The translations under genes and the position numbers were made by a program. The notes beneath the pieces are model-generated. The model had not been told where the DNA came from. It did no database searches and was given only the letters and a program-made list of their open reading frames with translations. DNA of 64,000 nucleotides from Aurelia coerulea (lineage: Eukaryota > Cnidaria > Scyphozoa > Semaeostomeae > Ulmaridae): assembly GCA_039566865.1 (NCBI GenBank), contig CM076947.1, positions 10,299,501 to 10,363,500 on the forward strand. Reading direction: 5' to 3'. Shown here one piece after another: positions 33,541 to 43,706 of the stretch (positions within the stretch are counted from its first letter, which is position 1; each line of letters starts with the position of its first letter).

Positions 33541-34315
33541 TAGTTGTTCCATCATTTCTTGTCCAATTCGCTGTTCCTGTGCAACATCGATGACGGCGCT
33601 TTCTTGATCTGGAGGTTGGAGGCCAGCGGGCAATTGTGGAAGTGCAGAAAATTCTTCATCTGCAATTGATTTTCCATGACTCTTCAATTCTATCTCAATG
33701 TGAAACAGGCAAAGGTGCATATGTCTTTCTTCAAATACAATTGCATCGTCATGCAGGTGACGTCTCTCAGCATTGACAAAGTCTTCCGACATAGCTTCTT
33801 GGAAATCAACGAACAACTGATGGGGGTCTGAAGGTGGGTCGAAAAGCAGGATTGTAGCAAAGAGTGCGCGCATCTGTGTTGGCATTTGCATGACGTGTGC
33901 CTCTTCTAAACACCTATGTAGCTCAGTATCATCTTGAAGTAGACCCATTGCTCTGGCAGCATCTTGGAATGTTGGTTATTCGTGGTCCTCAACAGTTCTC
34001 AAATCTTCAAAGGATAATGCTCCTGGGCAATGAAGTAGTAGCATTCGCAAGGATAACCTTTCTGGTTGGGATGGTTGAACCTGATACATGCGTGAGTAGA
34101 TTTTGGCACGTCTTTGTCTCTTCTTCCATTTCTTGGCTCGGTTGTTGAATGTGTAGTGCTCTGGGATGTTGTGATATAGGTATTCTCTTGCTTCTGGATC
34201 TCTGTTATTGAGCTCAAACCAAGCGGTTAGGGTAGTGTTTGGTTGATCTTCGATGCCCTTTCCTCTTGGCCTTCACAGAAATAAACATTTTGCTGCAGGG
34301 GCAAGTAAACTACTT
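33514..34315 (-). pseudogene. Helitron mid-region between Rep and helicase
   Basis: Starting directly after the LINE, the minus strand encodes 'LQQNVYFCEGQEE', then after a frameshift 'AWFELNNRDPEAREYLY', 'IPEHYTF', 'LLLHCPGALSFEDLRTVEDHE', and from 33948 an open frame beginning MGLLQDDTEL. This order is the standard Helitron linker (VHLP.QQ.VYF, then LTAWF, then LRTV, then GLL.DD). A TAA near 33974 replaces the usual Tyr codon of 'EYPTF'. About 270 residues. Confidence 0.8.
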
Positions 34316-34502
34316 TGATTGATTGATTGATTGATTAAATATCTTTAAAGAGGATGCCCCAATCACCAAGAGGTGCTTTTCATGGGGGTCCTCAAAAGTA
34401 AAAAGTTACAATGTAGGTATAAAAAATAGAAATTAATAGTAAACTACCTAAACTTAATAAAATCTTACACAGCTAAAAGCGATTACAGTCCTTCGTTACA
34501 AT

Positions 34503-37046
34503 TCAAAATTGTTCATTCTGTTCTTTAAAAAAATAATATGAAGATCTTTGCTTCCCCCAATTAGTTCTTGAATTCGGTAATCTAAAGTTCCCCTTATTTC
34601 GAGTATTATAGGTATGTATTTCATTACCCCTCACGTTCGCTGTGTTCACATTATTTAGCAAAGTTTTCTTTACAAATGAACTCCTGTGTGCCTTCCTTCT
34701 TTCTTCAAGTGATTCCCATTTCAAAGCAGCAAGTGCATCAGAGCTTGATGACCTGTTTGGGCGGTCCAGTATGACTTTTGCAACCTTATTCTGCAGAATC
34801 TGAAGTGACTTCATTAATACTTTATTGTCACGGTCTCCCCATACAATATCAGCATAATCAAAAAGAGGCAGCATCATTGAGTCGTACACCGTCTCTCTTT
34901 GAGCTCTAGGTAGTAGATGCTTTATTCGTCTCAGGACACCTATTCTTTGAGACACTTTTCTGGCAACTGACTCTACATGATCAGTCCAGGAGAGATTTTC
35001 ACCGATGATAACTCCTAGGTATTTATAGTTGCTGACTTTTTCTAATCCCTTGCCTTCAATGCTCAGCGCCACATTTCCAAAATCTTTGACTCGCTTATTT
35101 CCTCCAATCAGCATATATTTTGACTTTCCTATATTGAGGGTTAATCTGTTCTCCACAAGCCAGTTCCTCACATTATGTAGATCTTCATTTAATGCTACTG
35201 TAAGATGATCAGCACTAAGAGCTGTTGTATAAACTACTGTGTCATCAGCAAAGAGTGATGATTTGGTGTTTTGGAGTCTATCCGGAAGGTCATTGATGTA
35301 GATTAAGAACAAGAGCGGTCCCAACACCGATCCCTGGGGGACTCCTATAGAAACATAGCTTGGTGTGGAAGTAAAATTACCAACACTAGTGCGTTGCGAA
35401 CGATTACTGAGATATGACGTAAACCAGCCCACTGACTTTTCATCAACACCATGAGCAGCTAATTTTCTCAGCAGGATGGAGTGTTCGACTGTGTCGAAAG
35501 CCTTCTTTAAGTCAAGGTAACAAGCTCCTGTTACTTTAGAGTTATCCATATTTTCAAGAATGTCATCACAAAATTTTAAAAGGGCATGCACAGTTGACGA
35601 AGAGTGCTGAAAACCATATTGTCTTGGATGAAGAAGGACATTTTCCTTTAAGAATTTGTATAACTGAGCGTGAACAGCACGTTCTAGTATTTTGCTTGCA
35701 GTGGGCAGTATCGAGATTGGCCTATAGTTATCACAATTCTTGTCATCACCACTTTTGAGCAGAGCTCTGACTTTTGCCGACTTCCAGCTGTTTGGTACAC
35801 ATTGCTGTTCAATCGATAGATTTATTATCTTTTGCAATACTGGGGCAATAACATCTGCACCATCCTTCAGAAGCCTTGCACTGATCTTATCAAGACCTAC
35901 TGCCTTGTTTGTTTTTAAATTCTGTAACTGTTGTTTGACAAATTCCACAGATACAGTCTTAATGGTGAATGAGGCTGTCGTTCTCGGTGCAATAGTAAAT
36001 GCCTTCACTTTACCAAATGCTCGTGCTAATTTTTTACCGATTGTAGAAAAATGTTTGTTGAAAGCTTCTGCAATTTTAGAAGGATCAGTGATATAGCTAT
36101 TATTTTGTTGGAGTCCAAAAGTATCGGGTGATTTTTCATCTGACAGGATATCTTTAAGGCATTTCCACATTCTTTTGCTGTCAGACTTATTTTCTTCGAT
36201 TAAACTTTTGAAGTATTCAGATTTTAATCGACGGTTCTCTCGGTTAGCATAGTTGCGCAATTTTTTGTACATATCCCAATGGTATGCACTATTAATACTG
36301 CGTGCTTTACGATGGTGATAGTCACGTTCATTTCTAACATCCAACAACTCTTTGCTGACCCAAGGTGTTTTCTGCCCTTTGAGTCTTTTCAATTTAGTTG
36401 GTGCGTGCTCCTCCGCTATTTCACAGAACAATTTTTCCCAAAGAAAAAGAGCATCATCAACGGATTGAACGCCATCAATAACATGACATGGAACATTCGC
36501 TAAATCTTTCAAGAAAGCCTCCTTTACGTAGTTCTTAAAAGTCCTCGATTCATATGTCCGAGACGGTAGTTTAGGGACGCCACTTTTAAACACACACATG
36601 ATAATGCTATGGTCACTGATGGACGATGAAATAACCTCAGTTTGCACAACTCTATGTTTTTTATTCACACAAAAAAGATCAATAAGGGTTTTTGAACTTT
36701 CACAAACCCTAGTCGGTAATTTTATCACTTGCTCAAGGTCGTTTGCCAAAAGAAAATTCCGAACAGATTGTCTCTTGGTCTTAGGCCTTGACTTAGAGAG
36801 CATGTCCACATTAAAATCACCCATTACTGCGATTTCCGTTTTCGTATGATCAAGCTTTTGTAATTGATCTTCAATATCAGAAAGGTAAGTATCAAGTGTG
36901 GCATCAGGTGGCCTATAGATGCTTCCAATGACTTGTGGTTTAGATTTCGGTCGATTTATTTCAATCCAGATACATTCAGTATCCTTATTCTCCATTAGGT
37001 CTGTCCTTTTCTTTGCATTCAACTCGGTTCTGACGTAAACTACCAA
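34503..37046 (-). CDS. LINE ORF2: endonuclease (part) and reverse transcriptase
   Basis: An uninterrupted 847-codon frame. Endonuclease blocks: 'GSIYRPPDATL', 'VMGDFNVDM', 'SSISDHSII'. Reverse transcriptase blocks: 'VPNSWKSAKVRALLKSGD', 'NYRPISILP', 'YGFQHSSST', 'CYLDLKKAFDTVEH' (first catalytic Asp), 'GVPQGSVLGPLLFLIYIND', 'SLFADDTVVYT' (FADD), 'YKYLGVIIGENLSW'. The C-terminal tail has the conserved 'LQNKVAKVIL' type segment. The frame joins the upstream ORF by a missing base in the C-run 37048-37052 (G-run on the coding strand), so TTG at 37046 is not a real start. Confidence 0.92.
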   Translation of the reverse strand: MVVYVRTELNAKKRTDLMENKDTECIWIEINRPKSKPQVIGSIYRPPDATLDTYLSDIEDQLQKLDHTKTEIAVMGDFNVDMLSKSRPKTKRQSVRNFLLANDLEQVIKLPTRVCESSKTLIDLFCVNKKHRVVQTEVISSSISDHSIIMCVFKSGVPKLPSRTYESRTFKNYVKEAFLKDLANVPCHVIDGVQSVDDALFLWEKLFCEIAEEHAPTKLKRLKGQKTPWVSKELLDVRNERDYHHRKARSINSAYHWDMYKKLRNYANRENRRLKSEYFKSLIEENKSDSKRMWKCLKDILSDEKSPDTFGLQQNNSYITDPSKIAEAFNKHFSTIGKKLARAFGKVKAFTIAPRTTASFTIKTVSVEFVKQQLQNLKTNKAVGLDKISARLLKDGADVIAPVLQKIINLSIEQQCVPNSWKSAKVRALLKSGDDKNCDNYRPISILPTASKILERAVHAQLYKFLKENVLLHPRQYGFQHSSSTVHALLKFCDDILENMDNSKVTGACYLDLKKAFDTVEHSILLRKLAAHGVDEKSVGWFTSYLSNRSQRTSVGNFTSTPSYVSIGVPQGSVLGPLLFLIYINDLPDRLQNTKSSLFADDTVVYTTALSADHLTVALNEDLHNVRNWLVENRLTLNIGKSKYMLIGGNKRVKDFGNVALSIEGKGLEKVSNYKYLGVIIGENLSWTDHVESVARKVSQRIGVLRRIKHLLPRAQRETVYDSMMLPLFDYADIVWGDRDNKVLMKSLQILQNKVAKVILDRPNRSSSSDALAALKWESLEERRKAHRSSFVKKTLLNNVNTANVRGNEIHTYNTRNKGNFRLPNSRTNWGKQRSSYYFFKEQNEQF

Positions 37047-37049
37047 TCC

Positions 37050-37850
37050 CCCACCCTGTTTTTATTAGGATCCTTTCGATCTCTTCGAATTGCAGTATAG
37101 CCAGGGATTTTGATTTCGTTGTCAGTAATGTCAGGTGTAAGCCAGGTTTCAGATACACCAAAAACATCAAACTGGAGTTCAGCAAGAGTTTCCTTTATTT
37201 CATCAAGCTTATTGTACAGATGATTCACGTTAAGATATCCCACTTTCAGGCCACGTCGAAATTTAGGCTTCTTCTGCTGTTCATCTGTTGTAGTATTTTC
37301 GCAATTTGAAGAGGCAGGGACGTCAAGGTGTTCATTTTCAATGAGTCCTGGAAAGATGCATTGTAAACAAGACCAGTTAGTGTTGGGTTCACTCAGTGCA
37401 ATGTACTCATTTTCATCAATATGAACACAATTTGGGTGAAACCAAAACTCACAGTCATCACATAGTATTCCATCTTGATTAGCTTTTACTGGCTTTTTAC
37501 ACTCCCCACAAGGATATTTCCAGTTAGGCCCTGGATTTGCATGAATGTCACCACCAAGTAACAGAATTAGATGAAACATTTGATTGCAAAGTCGAGGTTT
37601 ATTGGCACAAGAATGCCTAGGCCCATCCAACATGGCGTGGGAATGCCAAAGACTGTATGCATAATAAACATCAACGAGCTGAGCTACAACCTGGTTACCA
37701 GCTGCAAAGGTCGTGTTCAGTCCAAATCCACTAACTCCATGGATGTAGTAGATACTGGAATCACTCTTCATACTTAAAACTGAGGCAAAAAGGCAAATTG
37801 AGAACGGAGCCAAGAAATTCATGACCGCCATCTTGACAGCCTCGTGATAT
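37050..37850 (-). pseudogene. LINE 5' ORF: 2A-like motif, PHD finger, start of endonuclease
   Basis: In the frame ending at 37040 the residues after about 165 belong to the LINE. They include a hydrophobic 'ILLLGGDIHANPGP' (2A-like; canonical D-x-E-x-N-P-G-P with His for Glu), then a PHD finger with C-x2-C-x12-C-x2-C-x4-H-x2-C and a final C-x2-C pair. Last come 'KVGYLNVNHLYNKLDEI' and 'VSETWL', the first endonuclease blocks. It terminates early (VGDW*) because of the one-base deletion near 37050. Confidence 0.85.
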
Positions 37851-37854
37851 TGAT

Positions 37855-38581
37855 GAGTTCTGACCCAATGGTATTTCTCACCTTCTATCTTTGCATCTGC
37901 ATCTACCAGAAGTTGCTGAAACAGCAGACCACCGCAAAGTATAGTTGAAAAAGGGTCTCCGTCTGCAAAGCGATATGCGTAAAATTGTGCCATGCTAACT
38001 CGTGTATTCTGGTTTGGATTACCATCTGCATCTATTTGGCGAATGTCTGGATGCCAGCCACTATCTCCATGAGGGAATAGAATAGGATAGGTCATTGGAT
38101 CTGCATGAGGTGAAATAGCATTTATAGTTATTGTGTCTCTGTTAGCTCTTGGATAAATATGAATGTCTCTTTGGGTTGGATTGGGAGGTCCACCTTCTAC
38201 TCCTACAAAAACAACTGCAATTTCTGTTGCACTTGGTTCATCATAGCGACGATCCGTTTCTCTTCTGTTTGGAATGATCATCCTGACAGGTTGGGGTAAT
38301 TCATTGCGTGCAGCTGCTCGTGCTCGCTGTTGCCTCGTTATTTCACCCATGTACTGAAAATCATGAACATAGGGGTTGACTCTGATCAGTTCATGATGTA
38401 GGGATTCAACAACATTCGCAGGGAATTGTGCATTTTCTGGCAGTCGAAGGCGCTCGCGAATTCCTTGTCGAGAGTTGAGAACGTAGAGTTGGGCAAATGT
38501 CCTTGGCTGGCCTGGTGGTGGATCTGGGGATCTCGTTAAATGATATGCTTGTCCATGAATGGTGACAACTTTAGGTCCTTG
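37855..38581 (-). pseudogene. Helitron_like_N domain
   Basis: Minus-strand sequence downstream of TGA 38584-38582 is open and in the same frame as the zinc-region ORF. It includes 'FAQLYVLNSRQG', 'LRVELYQ'-type landmarks are missing, but 'YPILFPHGDSGWHPDI', 'MAQFYAYRFADGDPF', 'CGGLLFQQLLVDADAKIE' and 'WVRTHQ' are clear Helitron_like_N blocks. Homology stops just after WVRTHQ near 37855, where LINE sequence begins. The HUH and two-Tyr nuclease that should follow is absent. Confidence 0.85.
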
Positions 38582-39397
38582 TCAAAGGTGTTGCACAATT
38601 GGGGCGTTCCAAGATGCCATTGCTAGTGCAGCATTGTAATTCCTTATATGCAGATGGAAGTGAGTAGAATCTGAAGAGTTTCCTGAAAACAACTGCCTGA
38701 TGGCCAGTGATGGTTCAGCTATAGGTGGCAAGTGCACTTTTCCCTGGTGACAGCATTTGGTGTACTGATTTCTGGTAGTCTTTTCTTGTTGGAAAAATCT
38801 TGCACCATAGTGTGGGCACCTACCATCCATTACTCCTAAATAGTGCTGTTGTGGCAGTTGAATAGCCTGAGGCTGTTCTCGAGGGGGTTGTCTTTGGAGA
38901 ACTCTTTGTGGCATTCTTCTTGGTTGTTGATACTCAGGAGGAGCATGTCTTTGTGGAATTGCTTGTTGTTCTACTGCTTGTTGGATCCGTCGCTGTTGCC
39001 TCTGTGCTCGTACATCCATCCTTCGTTGGCGTTGTTGTACTTGATTCTGCCCAATTGCTGCAAGTCGATTAGCTGTTTCTTCGTTTGCTTCTTGGCGTCT
39101 TCTGGCGGCTACTGGTTGCGCATCTGCAGCTTGTCGAATTTCGCGTCCCTGAGGCTGTTCCCGTGCTCTTCTTTGAGCAGCTCTTGTGGCGTCTGTTTGC
39201 AATCTGTGCCTGTGATGTTCCTCTGCACTTTGTACATTGTATAGCGTACCCTCAAATTGAATTATGCTTTCTCCTGTCCATAAACTTCCCTTAGTGTATT
39301 TAAGTGAGCCATAGACTTTGGTTGTACCACAAGCTGAAATATTCTTGCCACAGGAAATTCCTGCCATGCCGAGCTGAACAGCAAGCATCGTCATCAC
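38582..39397 (-). pseudogene. Helitron N-terminal region with zinc motif
   Basis: 271 codons, Gln/Arg-rich linker over residues 60-185, then 'CPHYGARFFQQEK' and 'CCHQGKVHLPP' at about residues 190-225. This is the Cys/His zinc-binding box that precedes Helitron_like_N. The last codons read IVQHL then TGA; coding continues in frame beyond it. The first codon at 39397 is GTG; an ATG follows directly (39394). Confidence 0.8.
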
Positions 39398-39400
39398 CAG

Positions 39401-39736
39401 CAGCGTTTATCCTTGTTTTTATGAACCAAACTTTAAAGGGTCGAGATGCAATTTGTTTAAAGGAAACTTGGCTTAGATCAGCCCATAGTACTAAAAGTTT
39501 ACGAGCTTATTGACTGTCTTTCTTTGTCACTTACTTACTTTATTGACACATTGCCAAATGCAATAATGTGCCAACTAAACTATTAGAGCCATGTACCAAA
39601 ACATGTTTGAACTCTCTGTAACGCATATACTATAATCAAGTGTACAATGATGTTGTTGAACATTCAGTCAAAATCATTGGAAAATTTGAAAATAAAAGTA
39701 GTTGTTGAATTTCTACTATTTCATTACTCGTTAGAG
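39401..39736. other. No recognisable gene; presumed Helitron 5' leader and flank
   Basis: No Helitron 5' TC end could be chosen with confidence. No coding signal. Confidence 0.35.
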
Positions 39737-40779
39737 CACAGGAAGCCCACATTACAGTTAATTCAAAAAATATTTCAAAAATATTTTATTCAAAAGAAAA
39801 TACCTTCCCTTTCGTCACTATAGCGTGTGTTGTTTTCTTACGCCTTTCCAGTTTGTTATTTGTGAAATAAATACAGCACGTTTTGAGGGAGCACAATGAA
39901 ACAAGGGAGTCAAAAGGAAAAACGGAAGAACAAGAGAGAAGAAAGAGACAAGGACTGAAACTTTCTCAGGCCCGATGTCATGGCAATGGTTTTGTTTTCT
40001 CTTGGTTTCCAACTTCCAGTGTCTAAATCCTTCAGATAAGTCTCAGAAATCAAAGTCCAAGCCTTATTCAACATACCTGATGGATTTATTTGGAGAAGGC
40101 AACCACTTATCAGCAAGAAACTGCAGCAAATTATCAACTACTTTGGACAGCGATCGTTTCTCCATAAGCGTTGCCTTTTCATCTGGTCCACCTCCAAGGA
40201 AGCCGAAACTTCCAAAGGCTTTCTGATTTAAATAATCGCCCCCATCTTTTTCAAATTGTTGCTATAGTTGATAGGGGCGATTATTGAAATCAGAAAGCCG
40301 TTGGAAGTGTCGGCTTCCTTTGAAGTGGACCAGATGAAAAGGCCACGCTTATGGAGAAACAATCGCTGTCCAAAGTAGTTGATAATTTGCTGCATTTTTT
40401 TGCTGATAAGTGGTTGCCTTCTCCAAATAAACCCATCAGGTATGTTGAATAAGGCTTGGACTTTGATTTGTGAGACTTATCTGAAGGATTTAGACACTGG
40501 AAGTTGGAAACCAAGCAAAAACAAAACGGTTGCTGTGACATCGGGCCTGAGAAAGTTTCAGTCCTTGTCTCTTTCTTCTCTCTCGTTCTTCTGTTTTTCC
40601 TTTTGACTCCCTTGTTTCCTTGTACTCTCTCAAAACGTGCTGTATTTATATCACAAATAACAAACTGGAAAGGCGTAAGGAAACAACACACGCTATAGTG
40701 ACAAAAGGGAAGGTATTTTCTTTTGAATAAAATATTTTTGAAACATTTTTTTAATTAACTGTAATGTTGGCTTTCTGTG
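39737..40779. mobile_element. 1 kb hairpin element, 7-bp target duplication
   Basis: The two halves (39737-40248 and 40262-40779) are near-perfect reverse complements around a centre at about 40255. Ends are CACAGGAAGCCCACATTACAG and the complement of CACAGAAAGCCAACATTACA. It is flanked by GTTAGAG (39730-39736 and 40780-40786). Terminus and 7-8 bp duplication fit a hAT-type foldback. The open frames inside are mirror images of each other, so they are not independent genes. Confidence 0.88.
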
Positions 40780-40786
40780 GTTAGAG

Positions 40787-41426
40787 ACCTTGTAAATATG
40801 CAAGTGTATATTTATGCAGTTAAGTTTTGGAAATTCAGTAAACTTGAATGGAGAAACAAGGACATATTGTATCACAATAGCATCATTTGGTTATGATTGA
40901 AACCACAATTCAAAGTGATTAAAAATTGTAGACGATTATTAGTGATTAACAATTATTTCCCTTTTCATTGAACTTACATTTTTCTTCGTGAATATTATTT
41001 GGCCTAACTGTCTGCAGCCACTTTGCAATGTTCGGGATTTTATCATCTGGCTTTGAATTAAAATCTTCATCCTTGATTGGACAAAATTCTGGAATATCTG
41101 AAGGGTAAACAAACAATACACTCTATCAGTTTGCTGCTCTATGTACTTGCATCAATCCATGATAATGGCAGTCAATAAGTTAACACAGTTTTAAATGAAA
41201 AACATTAAGTTCTGGTGAATTTTTTCAGAATGCTGTGAGCAAAGACATAATTCTTTCAAACGAATTGAATGTGAATTTTCCAGCTATCTGCTTTGTCGAT
41301 TTCATAGGTGTAAATTTTCTAGCTATCTGATTGGTTGGTTGTTGTTTAAATTTAGCAATCTCAGGTTTGCTGACCAGAAGGTGGAGGATCAAGGAAGAAA
41401 CGGATCAAGGAAGAAGCAAAATCAAG
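40787..41426. other. No recognisable gene
   Basis: AT-rich. A direct repeat of 'TTTCTAGCTATCTG' type lies near 41280-41330, upstream of the next ORF. Confidence 0.35.
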
Positions 41427-41696
41427 ATGTTTTACAAGTACACCAGAGTGATCTTTGGTTGGGAAATTGGAGCGGAGGCATTACAGATGGACGAGCTTTG
41501 GAAGCTTTTGCAATTCTTGGAGTTGGACAATTGGAGACTGTATGAAGATTATCCCGTGAGCGCCTTCGAGTTTGAGGCAGCAGGGAGGTTCATAGGTGTT
41601 GGTGAGAGGTATAACCCAAGCAGCGAAGGTGAACCCAACGAGTTTGTGTTTTATGCTCCCGTCAGAGTGGGTGAAAAACAATTATATTTGGAGTGA
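41427..41696 (+). CDS. Unrecognised 89-codon ORF
   Basis: ATG in the context tcaagATGTT begins MFYKYTRVIFGWEIGAEALQ. The protein is Trp/Glu-rich with 'YPVSAFEFEAAGRFIGVGER' and ends KQLYLE. It is intact and has good amino-acid balance, with no signal peptide or membrane segment. I do not recognise it. It immediately precedes unit A of the duplicated gene, so it may be a 5' part of the same element that is absent from unit B. Confidence 0.4.
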   Translation: MFYKYTRVIFGWEIGAEALQMDELWKLLQFLELDNWRLYEDYPVSAFEFEAAGRFIGVGERYNPSSEGEPNEFVFYAPVRVGEKQLYLE

Positions 41697-41710
41697 CACA
41701 TTGTATGAAA

Positions 41711-42490
41711 TTGTCACCGAATTGAGTGACACATTGTATGAAAATGTAAACCTTATGGAAAAATCCGAGCTCTTCAATCAACAGAAGCTCCAGAAGGTCC
41801 TCCCTGAACTAGGGGGCCTCTGCAAAGAGCTTCGACCCTTTGAGAGTGACTCTAAAGAGGTACCAACCAAGGAGAATGCAAACAAGGTCATAAAAAGCCT
41901 TGTTACAGAAAGTGAGTGGTGGAGCCCTTTGAAGTGTTTCACTTAATTATTTGGTAGGACGAGACCTCCTGCGTAATAAATCCTTTGATGCAAATAACAT
42001 AAAAATGAAGAACAATAATCACACTACCTTTGCAAAATGAAAGAAGATATCGGACTTGCGTATGCTTCTGCTCACCAAGGCACAGTACACAAGTGCAGAT
42101 AAAGCTGGAGACAAACGCACTTCCTTTGCTGCACTACTGAAAGAACTAGACGATGACACCACTGACAATGATGAAGAGGAGGCCGCAACACACACTGCAA
42201 ATAAGACGCAAAAGCCAAAGAAGACCTCTGCACCGAAAGGCAAAAAAGGGAAAAAGTCAAAAGTTAGTGATCTTTGATAGTGACGATGAAGAAGGGGCAG
42301 GACCTTCAAAAGCCTAATGCGCTTAACAAGTTATTTTTATTACCATTGCTTTTTCCGCTGTAGCTGCTTCAATGCTTTATTCGCTGCTGTGTCCATTAAT
42401 GTAAACCTTGGAGATATGTATCTATTCTTCTTACAGTCCCTGTTAGGATTAGGGTTGGGTAGGTGGGAGAGTCTACTTTATATTTGGCAC
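41711..42490 (+). pseudogene. Duplicated unit A: helical protein with acidic/Lys-rich tail
   Basis: The translation reads 'ELSDTLYENVNLMEKSELFNQQ', 'VLPELGGLCKELRPFESDSKEV', then after frame changes 'LVGRDLLR' and 'RTSFAALLKELDDD', an acidic run and a Lys-rich end. It aligns along its length with unit B (43890-44706), including the non-coding tail with GGATTAGGGTTGGGTAGGTGGG. Frameshifts and an insertion near 41910 break it. Function unknown; a charged tail of this sort is common in nucleic-acid-binding proteins. Confidence 0.55.
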
Positions 42491-42825
42491 CCGTATATGA
42501 AATGTGGCATGTACAGTGTCTGTTGTTAATTGATCACCGTACATTCCCTTATACACAGAAGCAAGTGTTCCAGTTGGAGTTGCAATGTGCACTGTCAAGT
42601 CCTCATGTAAACAATGTGAGATACAGGCTTGCATGGTGTAGCTATTTCCTGTGCCAGCTTTTCCTGTCACCATTATGGGCTTCTTCCAGCTTATCATGTC
42701 ACAGTCGTTGTTAACGTATGCTGCCTCGCGAGCAGCAAGGAATTCTTTGCATATGTGGAGAACAGGCAGCTGCTTTCCTGATAACTCAAATTGTACTGGA
42801 GCTAACGTGATTTCCAGTGGTTAAC
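42490..42825 (-). pseudogene. Pif1-like helicase, Walker A half
   Basis: Minus strand: 'FELSGKQLPVLHICKEFLAAREA', then 'KPIMVTGKAGTGNSYTMQACI' (motif I with Asn replacing the Walker A Lys), then 'VHIATPTGTLASVYKGMYGD' and 'DTVHATFHI'. This matches the start of the SF1B helicase core in transposon and virus-like Pif1 proteins. It runs tail to tail into the end of unit A near 42490 with no gap. Confidence 0.65.
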
Positions 42826-42934
42826 TGGATGGCTGTAGGTGGTGATGTTCATATGCAAGCAACATATCCTTGAGACTGGCAATGTACGCTAACGCAGTGT
42901 GTATATAATGATCTTTGTTTCCTTCTGACTCAAG

Positions 42935-43440
42935 GATGATAACAATATCATTGCTGCTGCTACTGCAGAGCCTAGTGCTCTCTTCTTAACAGTTTCAAAT
43001 GCAGCTACTACTCTCATAAATGATACACTTATAGGTGCACAACAGAAGCATCCCGTTATCTGTGACATTATGTGTACAAGTGACATGACAAGGACCCCAA
43101 TTTATCATGGTATGCCTGTGATGCTGCTAGAAAATCGACAGAAGAGCATTAGATTTGTCAATGGTCAAATCTGCAGTGTTCATACAGTAGAAGGAGCTAC
43201 GGTATTTGTACAACACCTAATGGGAAATTTAATCAATGTATACCCCCATCACATCTGCACATTCAACATCTACTTACTACCCACTCAGACCTGCGTACTT
43301 GTCTACAATTGCAAAAGTGCAAGGACAAACCATTGCAAAGGCAATCATCTGGATTGACACAATGACTGCACCACCAGGACATTATATGTTGCATTGTCAC
43401 GTGTACGCAGATTGGAGGATTTACTTTTCCTACAACATTT
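42935..43440 (+). pseudogene. Pif1-like helicase, C-terminal half, opposite orientation
   Basis: Plus strand: 'ALFLTVSNAATTLINDTLI', 'RTPIYHGMPVMLLENRQKS', 'RFVNGQICSVHTVEG', then after a frameshift near 43240 'YYPLRPAYLSTIAKVQGQTI' (motif V/VI region). The order fits the second RecA-like domain of the same helicase type, but it is on the opposite strand from the Walker A half. An inversion or two separate insertions must have happened between 42825 and 42935. Confidence 0.6.
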
Positions 43441-43706
43441 AACACCATCTCAATTCACTTTTGTGTAACTACCACCTACATGCACACACACGCGATTTTA
43501 GAACTCAAATCACATTATCAAAAAATAGAAAAACACAAAAAAACAATAAAATACCCAAAAAAAAACACCCTTTCGCAGCCACCACTTTGACGTAGTGAGG
43601 GGGCTTTAGAATACGTTGTAGTACTCAGAACTAAGAGTGGCCACATGCATTTCCATGTTATGTACTCAGTAATATGTTACTACTACCTTTGTGCGTCTCT
43701 TCATAG
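43441..43706. other. No recognisable gene
   Basis: A-rich stretch 43530-43570, otherwise unremarkable. Confidence 0.4.

Larger units (their letters stand above)
34316..37850 (-). mobile_element. CR1/L2-type LINE inserted in the Helitron
   Basis: Minus-strand element of about 3.5 kb ending in a (TCAA)n tail (34317-34337 on the plus strand reads TGATTGATTGATTGATTGA). It encodes a PHD finger, AP endonuclease and reverse transcriptase. The 5' limit is placed near 37850, where Helitron coding sequence stops matching. The tail directly abuts Helitron sequence at 34315. No clear target duplication is seen. Only one coding defect was found, so it is much younger than its host element. Confidence 0.85.
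31720..39400 (-). mobile_element. Helitron, interrupted by a LINE
   Basis: Minus-strand RepHel-type remnants occur in the right order: zinc region (38582-39397), Helitron_like_N (37855-38581), mid-region (33514-34315) and Pif1-type helicase (32206-33540). The 3' end shows the required hairpin and CTAG. The Rep HUH and two-Tyr catalytic core is absent, and a LINE lies exactly where it should be. The 5' TC end was not identified, so 39400 is a minimum. The ORFs are broken by stops and frameshifts. Confidence 0.85.

Noticed and set aside
38843..39294. Plus-strand open frame rich in Leu/Ser
   Set aside because: Shadow of the Gln/Arg-rich Helitron N-terminal ORF on the minus strand.
40290..40698. 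Several open frames on both strands between 39818 and 40698
   Set aside because: They are reciprocal translations of the two arms of the 1 kb palindrome, not genes.
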